NCBI GenBank assembly: GCA_009760855.2
Contig: WPIO01000635.1
Coordinates: forward strand, 1-15,380
Source of the DNA: Cristatella mucedo
Lineage: Eukaryota > Bryozoa > Phylactolaemata > Cristatellidae
DNA: 15,380 bases
Reading direction: 5' to 3'
The stretch's first letter is position 1. Every line of letters begins with the position of its first letter. Below, one piece after another: positions 9,517 to 15,380 of the stretch. A program made the position numbers and the translations under genes. Below the pieces are notes generated by a model. The model did not search any database, was not told where the DNA came from, and saw nothing but the letters and a program-made list of their open reading frames with translations.

Positions 9517-9690
9517 GGAGTTCAGCTCAGGTAAAAAAAGGTTCGAACGGAGTTTCTATCTCATGGTAAAAAGTTAGAGAACTAGAGTTCGAATCTCATG
9601 GTAAAAAAGTTAGAGTAACTGGAGTTTCGTCTCCTGGAACAGAGGAAGTTAGGTACATGCGGAGTTTCCATCTCATGGTAAACAAGTTTT
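9517..9690 (+). repeat. Degenerate minisatellite, five units
   Basis: Five imperfect direct copies of a unit with core GGAGTTTCnATCTCATGGTA followed by A-rich sequence and AAGTT. Cores begin at 9517, 9549, 9584, 9621 and 9661, so the spacing is 32, 35, 37 and 40 bases. The second and fifth copies are closest to each other; the first and fourth are the most diverged. Two units include a GTTCGAA element resembling a tRNA B box, but no tRNA fold is present. It lies between the serpin fossil and the viral block. Confidence 0.65.
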
Positions 9691-9759
9691 GGTGTGCTGA
9701 ATGAGTAAAAGACAAATACTTCTCTGAACTAAGACCGAACTATCAAACAGTTAAAAACA

Positions 9760-10640
9760 AAAGTAAACAACGTACACCCACTACTCTGCATATAAGACAA
9801 TAAACCATATTGATGAAAGAGATTAAGATCATAAAAATTTCACGAGGTTTATCTGGCAGAGAGAAGACTTAATTGCTCTCCAGCACACACGAATGAGTGT
9901 CTTTATCTGCCACTACTAGGGGTAAATCAGATCTACGCAATATATCACTTGGGTAGCTCTATAAAAAAATTAGAGATCGACTGTTGTTTTATTTTTGACT
10001 CCGTTCAGGTGCTCCATGCCAATGCCCATAAGTGAGTAATTACTTTCTGGTGTTACGCCCAAGTTTTCAAACACGCTTTCAACTGAAAAGTTCTTATCGA
10101 ACGCGATTGCTGGAAGTGAGGTGCTTAGCTCTTCCTTAAATCTAATTGGATTTGTCGTGTGGGGTACCAGTCATGCAATTATTTTTTGAATTAAACAAAC
10201 TTATCTACTATAGAGAATGGGAAAATCAAGAAAAGAATTTGTAGTCGCTCCAACAATTCTGAAGCTTTTTATCTCCTAAAGGAAAGCCTGCACACCGTTT
10301 CCATGCGTTTTTCTTGAAGACGAAAATTTTTCCAAAAGCAGTTCAGAACCTTTTATCTTCAGCGCAATGGGAACTGTTATAAAACAGAAGACTCCCACTT
10401 ATCTCCGTAATTTCCTCAATACATTGTAGATTAGATCGAGTCGAGGCAATTTTTAGATTTAAAAGCATTTTTGATGTAGTTGCCAAGGTCAACAATTTGG
10501 GAAATTAAAACAAAGAAAGTCTTGAGTCTCCATTGGGAAACGAAAACCCTCGTGCTACCTTATGTTTTTTGACTCCTGACGAAAACTAACCACAAAACAA
10601 AACTTCCAAGTAAGATCCTAGTCCAGCCCAGACGTAACAT
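9760..10640 (-). pseudogene. Secreted serpin-like pseudogene, internally deleted
   Basis: The ATG at 10640 starts a textbook signal peptide: MLRLGWTR, then ILLGSFVLWLVFV. Collinear serpin-like pieces follow. GSELLLEKFSSSRKTHG (about 10350-10300), ending in VQAF, fits the segment before the F-x-A-x-V-x-x-x-D-F landmark. EIKSFRIVGATTNSFLDF (10275-10220) fits the I-N-x-W-V-x-x-x-T helix. SLPAIAFDKNFSVESVFENL (about 10122-10065), with GIGMEHLNGVKNKTTVDL, fits the L-P-K-F strand, the L-G turn and the V-x-H-K-x-x-V-E-V run before the reactive loop. DKPREIFMI (9853-9827) and CRVV (9790-9779) fit the C-terminal D-x-P-F-x-F-x-I and G-R-V signature. The stretch from VNAIYFKG to the LPKF strand, roughly 100 residues, appears missing. 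Stops at 10278, 10203 and 9972 and several frame changes break it. The reactive loop is not readable. No introns are evident, so it may be a retrocopy, a decayed single-exon gene or cargo of the viral element. Confidence 0.5.
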
Positions 10641-11100
10641 TACATCGTAAAACATTATCTCATGGAACTGAATCTTTTGTATCACGTGAATTCAACCCTT
10701 TGATGGCTAATGTTCCTTTTTTTTTATGTTTCACAACAATAATAAGATAAATAAACCGGACGAGAAGATTCAATATTCCGAATTAAGATTGTGATGACAA
10801 GATTAACAAAGTTTAAAGTAGTGCCACCAAAGAGATCAATCGTTTACTTAACATCCCAAGCAACCGAAGTTGTTTTTTTTTAAAGTATACAAACTATACC
10901 TCACAAAAATTATTACAAGTATGCTACTGGTCTTAATGTACCCTCCTAACAAATTTGTTTTTATATTCATTTTTTTTTTCCGAGTGAATAATCAAGCATT
11001 CTTTATGATCAACACCTTATGTTCCACGGAGCGCGCCGAATAATGGTTGATTTTTGTTATCCTTTATTCACCGACCCTAGCAGGAATTATGAACGTTTTT
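10641..11100. other. No gene seen; flank of serpin fossil
   Basis: AT-rich with several T runs (for example near 10870 and 10970). It would hold the promoter of the serpin-like gene, but I cannot point to a TATA box with any confidence. No protein reading persists on either strand. Confidence 0.4.
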
Positions 11101-11690
11101 TATTTATTTTTTATTCTCTTTAAGCTAAAAGGGGTGTGCGGCGGTGGATAGCCAACTGAAAATCTCGCGTTTTAATCCACCACAAAATGCCACTACAGCC
11201 ATAATGTTACTTTGGCTATTGTCCGCTGCCCATGAAGCCCTGCAACTGATTTTTGTTTGGTCCATCTTCACCGTAACGTAATTTTTTGGTTGCCCGAGGA
11301 ACCTCAAGGGTTTGGGCAATTCCCTAGCAGCAGAATTCCAGCAATCTATACCAACGGGTCCCTGACAAGTGTCCCTCTTATTTCTGTATTTTTTTTCTTT
11401 TTATTACGCTTTTCAGGCCCTAAGATGAACGGTTCTTATTGGTGGGTACCGTACATACACATCTGGTTGCACCTAAAAGCAAAACCTCGATTCCCTCAGT
11501 ATCATATTCAACGCCTGGTGTAGCCCCCCCCACTTCCACCTCCATTGTCCTCCTGAGTGCAAAAACCTTGTGTTCTTTTCCCGGAGCCTAGGTGGCAACT
11601 CTGAAAGTACCAACGGAAATTTTGGCTTTCCATTTTGAATGGGAAACCCTCCTTTTGATACAGATTCACAAATTTGTTAACTACTCCTGA
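11100..11690. other. GC-richer stretch with overlapping short frames
   Basis: This stretch is less AT-rich than its surroundings. It holds several open frames on both strands: minus about 11405-11125, plus 11257-11523, and further minus frames to about 11700. On the minus strand pieces such as KFVNLYQKEGFPFKMES (about 11670-11625) and YDTEGIEVLLLGATR (about 11505-11465) look protein-like but lie in different frames, and no family is recognised. It may be an old decayed gene on the minus strand or merely a base-composition effect. Confidence 0.25.
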
Positions 11691-12180
11691 AAGTTTAGTT
11701 TTTTCCTTTTAGGTTGGCATGCTTCTGTTAAGTTTTCTGTTTTTCGCATTTTCTAGTTATTTCTTGTTCCTCTATGAAATTACTTTTGCCCCCCTGAAAG
11801 CCCAATCCCCCCCACGCCCTAGTTACCGTTTTTCAGTTTTTTTGTTTTGTTAGAGAGAAAAGTCTTTTCCAAGTTTTTGTTATGCCAGTTGTTTTGTTTT
11901 GAATCGCTAAACTTTTTTCTCATGTTCTTTTTAAGACTGTGGTTTTGTTTGTTCTACAAAAGAGTTGGTAGTTTGAAACCTTTAAAAGAGTCTTTTTTTA
12001 AACCCTAATTTGAACATAAGTTTTGTATCCATACTTTAATGTAAACCAAGTTTTGTACACAATTTTGTTGAATGTTTCTGATAGTTTTTTTAAGGTTTCT
12101 TTCTTGTTTTTAACAATCCATGCAACCTATGTCCAATTTTTTTCCCTAAAATTAAAATCAATTTTTGCTATTCTAATCGA
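11690..12180. other. Strongly T-rich plus strand, A-rich minus strand
   Basis: The plus strand is conspicuously rich in T with repeated TTTTGT words, so the minus strand is A-rich. One minus frame runs about 150 codons (12180-11730) with only four stops, giving K/T/N-rich text such as WIVKNKKETLKKLSETFNK. The base composition itself lowers stop frequency, so this is weak evidence for a gene. It may be a decayed gene, an intron-like polypyrimidine stretch or a mutational asymmetry. Confidence 0.3.
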
Positions 12181-14560
12181 CAAATCCAACTATTAAACTA
12201 TATTAAAAAATGAATTTACAACGAATTACAATCCCTTGATAAAATAGACGCTGCCTTAGGTCAAGTTGCCCTGTTATAGTATGAAAACCCAGAATACCCT
12301 TAGTCAGCTCATCGTTTGGAACCGAATAACTAAAGATACAGGTAAAAAAGGAACAAGAGCATACAAAGTTTTGGGCTAGTGTGAGGTGCTAGGGCACTAT
12401 TGATACATTTATTGCTTAAACAGACAGAACGTCTAAAATATTAGTCTGTGCAGAAAACGCAAGTGTAAAATCCCATCATCGACGTTGGCAGCGGCACTTA
12501 TCAATGGCAAAGAAGAGTTGCCTTGTTGTCGGGTGGTGTTTTTCAAGATTCGGATCAGTGGAAAGACTTAGAGATAATTTCCCCTGATTAGCCAAAGGAA
12601 TTTTACTGGGCATGACAGTAGCTCAGAGAGGTTGCAATGCAAATTGAAAAATGCGAGAGAGGGATAGGGGAGGATACCCAAATTAAATCTAATCTCTAAA
12701 GGAATCCCTAAATGGCCTGTATCTCCCCCTTTTATGTCCGTTTTGATAACAGAGAGCAAAAAACAAATAAAAATAGCAATAATACTGTTAAACTTAATAT
12801 AATACTAGTTTATCATATAGGGGCCACCTTTACTACGAATCTTGCTAGAACAACGACATGCCTCGACTGGTGAGAAAAAAGACGATTCTTGAGCTGCATT
12901 ACGAAAGATACCACTTTTAAATTGTTACCTCCATAAAAATGCGACATAAAAGAATATGAGGGAATAAGGACTATTTAATAGATTGGCATCCCTGAAGATA
13001 AGTACCTATGAAGAATAACTAACTAATGACCTATTTTTTGATCACACAAACGAATTCGCAAACCAATAGTTATCTTGTAGTATAAGACCGAATACAAACC
13101 TTAACTGAAACACCCCATATCATAAATTAAAGAGCTATGTAACCCCTCGAACCTACAGACTAAAAATATTTTCATGTATGCTAAAAAATGATAAAAATTT
13201 CAATTTTCAAACATCCTTGTGTGTGTGGAAGGTAATAAAGTAAACATTTAATAGTCAAAGAAAAGAAATTAGCAAATACACAAAAAACATCAATATCATC
13301 ACCCATAAATTTGCTGATTATGAATTAGCTTAGTCTTCCTGAAAATGCTTTTAGCTTCTTGCTCAGATCAAACCTAATATATTGAAAGTATGCTAAAAAT
13401 AATATCTATAATGTTATATAAAAGCAAGGTGTACTATATATACACACAGTTTGAATGTTTCTCTTTATCTTCATGCCCATAAATAATCCTTAACCAGAAA
13501 CTAATCCAAGGTTTCTTACCTGGAAATACTAAGATAAACAGGGGATGGTCAACTCTCAATTGGTTACATAAAAGAACCCAAAGTACGTAAATAAAAAAAA
13601 TCCCAGAAAGTGTAATAAAATTGCAAATTCTACTTATAGTCTTAATGAGTTTTCTATTTAAAAAAGTCCCTACGTTATGATTAAGTGCCAATCCCTAAAC
13701 TTTTCCTTTTCAAAATCAAACTCCCTGCTGGTATACTACAAAACATTCTTTGTTCCTGTATCAAAATTATGTATTTTAGTTTAAACTTCTAAACATTCAT
13801 TCTTTTAGAGTCATTAACGCTTACTCGGCGAATCTTAAAAAAGCTAGCTTAGTTAATTTATCATCCCTCTAAATATTTTAAAAACCAAACACAGTCCATT
13901 TTAGAGAAAGCTCTGAACAGATTGATTCCATAGCGGCTAACTTTTTGGTAATGACGATATAATATACGTGTTACAATTCCCTTTTTTCTGCAATGATGAC
14001 CATAAAGTCCTAAATACATTTAGGTCGGGTTCTAATACGAAACTAATTGAATCAAACTGACTTTAGTATAATAGTGTGTACTAAAGACTGACGGTATCGG
14101 AACAAAGAATTCTAAGTGTACACATCTACCATTGGGATACATGAAGCAAATTGTTGGACCATAATATTTTCACAAACATGCTTTTCTGAAACCTTAAGTG
14201 CTAGCAAAATATGCTGGTTGACAAAAAACAATACAAAATAAATTCAACACATCCACAACTTCTATAATAGTATACATACCAGTTCATATTCTTAATAGAC
14301 ATAATAGTATTAAGTTCAATAAAAGTGAAAAATTGAGTAGGAACTTGCGTGATAAAACCCTACAGAACTCACCTAAAGACACTGGGCAGTGTTTTTTTGC
14401 CACTTATATGTCCCCCTAGAGCCACTTGATTTTCATCCATCAAATTTTCTGTTCAAGGTCCAGCACATCTGCAAACAATAACCCAATTCACACCTCACAC
14501 CACAATTCCAGGATTTTTTCTGGTTCTTTTTTGTCCCTGCAACGCCCCCCCATGAATTTA

Positions 14561-14581
14561 AGACAACTTTTCCAGTTGTCT
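14561..14581. repeat. Short perfect inverted repeat (hairpin)
   Basis: AGACAACT, five bases (TTTCC), then its exact complement AGTTGTCT. The 8-base stem could form a small hairpin. No neighbouring gene gives it a role and chance is possible. Confidence 0.5.
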
Positions 14582-15019
14582 GAAAAATTGGTTACGGTGG
14601 TGGAAGCTGGACACATATAAACAAATCCCATCGGTTTAGTAAACTACAATAAAAAAAAAATCGGCGCAGGATGTACTCAAGATCTGAACTAGCTTCCAAC
14701 TTTCTTGGACAAAGCTACTGCTTATGGCAGTGAGGAAAAGAAACTCACCAGATCAGTTGATAAGTCTATACTTGCCATTCAGAATCCAAGAGATCGAAAA
14801 GTGATCCTTCTTTTTATGCTCTCCGAAAAATCGGTCGTGAACACGATCAATCAAAATAAATAAACTCTATTATTCAAACAGAATGTATCTTCGTACATTC
14901 CAATGTTGGGATAATCTCCAGTTTCAGAGATAAGTAGTTGTTGATCGTAAAAACTCATGATAGCAATAATAACAGGTTTCTACCAAGACCCAGTTCACTT
15001 ACACACCGGGTTAGAGCAA

Positions 15020-15043
15020 AACCTATGCTTTAAAGCAGAGGTT
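15020..15043. repeat. Near-perfect 24-base palindrome
   Basis: The sequence AACCTATGCTTTAAAGCAGAGGTT reads the same on both strands, apart from one mismatched pair (positions 6 and 19). It could be a dimeric protein binding site or chance. It is not linked to a gene here. Confidence 0.45.
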
Positions 15044-15380
15044 GCAGATGTAGCAATATTGGGTCATTTAACACCCTTCTTGTGAATTTTCCTATACGAT
15101 ATTGAAAAATATACACAACATCAATTCTTTATTTATTAACTTTCTTGCTTAAAAAATCTTTAAAAACTCACAACTCTTTATATTTACCTTCTGTGTCCCA
15201 TTTTTCCAAATATATTGTAGAAGTTCATCAGGATTAATTTTTAATTCTACCTTGGCTGATGTCTTGAATTGCATCACTAATTTATGTAATGTGTTATTTC
15301 CGGATTCATATATACTATGAAGAGAAAAACATGTATTTCAAATTAATTAATTAACCTGAACACCCTGTTTAGTTTTTGGA

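Larger units (their letters stand above)
12181..15380. other. No supported gene in the right-hand 3.2 kb
   Basis: Only short open frames of chance length are present, on both strands, and none carries a motif I can name. A minus frame at about 12920-12810 (NAAQESSFFSPVEACRCS) and one at 13434-13691 with hydrophobic stretches are the least random-looking. The rest is AT-rich intergenic-type sequence with two small inverted repeats listed separately. Confidence 0.45.

Noticed and set aside
9517-9600. tRNA gene suggested by GTTCGAA and CTCAG elements
   Set aside because: The A-box and B-box-like elements are far too close together and no cloverleaf can form; they belong to the minisatellite unit.
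11257-11523. 88-codon plus-strand frame, and a TTTTCAG acceptor-like site near 11416
   Set aside because: A pyrimidine run plus CAG is frequent in T-rich DNA; no exon, donor or family match accompanies it.
12360-12720. Possible Tc1/mariner-type transposase trace on the plus strand (ISPD followed by a WA pair)
   Set aside because: The resemblance to the SPDLNPxE-W motif is short, the frame carries many stops, the flanking catalytic context is missing, and the minus strand is equally open.
13434-13691. 85-codon minus frame with hydrophobic stretches, membrane-like
   Set aside because: Hydrophobic runs arise easily in AT-rich sequence; no neighbouring exon or family match, and another minus frame is similarly readable.
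14275-14300. GTATGT splice-donor-like site on the minus strand near 14283
   Set aside because: No supported exon on either side; the hexamer is common in AT-rich DNA.

Overview
The window is AT-rich eukaryotic DNA with long gene-poor stretches, and almost every recognisable protein reading is broken by stops and frameshifts. There is no bacterial-style gene packing outside one block, and I found no RNA gene, intact transposon or CRISPR array. A decayed secreted serpin suggests an animal, probably an invertebrate, but the sequence does not fix the species.

The main content is a minus-strand block from about 9.2 kb down to about 2.05 kb. It is a decayed cluster of genes from a DNA virus or virus-like element, and I read at least six genes in it, all pointing the same way. 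In transcription order they are: a Cys-containing unknown protein (about 9200-8653); a charged, coiled-coil-like protein (8612-7705); a long unassigned, probably structural protein (7644-5869); a small protein with a coiled coil (5862-5278); a protein resembling the double-jelly-roll capsid-like family of arthropod and other invertebrate genomes (5238 to about 3780); and a protein carrying a fibre-type module (about 3770-2053). Gaps between genes are 6 to 60 bases, a compact viral style. At least two start codons have an identical TATATAGA octamer 3-6 bases upstream, and two others have close variants. The best guess is the structural half of a Maverick/Polinton- or adintovirus-like element. 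I see no polymerase, integrase, packaging ATPase, protease or terminal repeat here, so that placement is inference.

Downstream of the block (about 690-1440, minus) lies another decayed coding remnant of unknown family, next to a short plus-strand open frame with a CxxC pair (1425-1733). Upstream of the block is a degenerate minisatellite of five units (9517-9690). Next comes an apparently intronless serpin fossil (10640 to about 9760, minus). It has a signal peptide and collinear serpin landmarks, but the middle of the fold is missing. It could be a host pseudogene or cargo of the viral element.

From 10.7 kb to the end I see no convincing gene. There is a strongly strand-asymmetric T-rich stretch (about 11690-12180), a few short open frames that fit chance, and two small inverted repeats near the right end.
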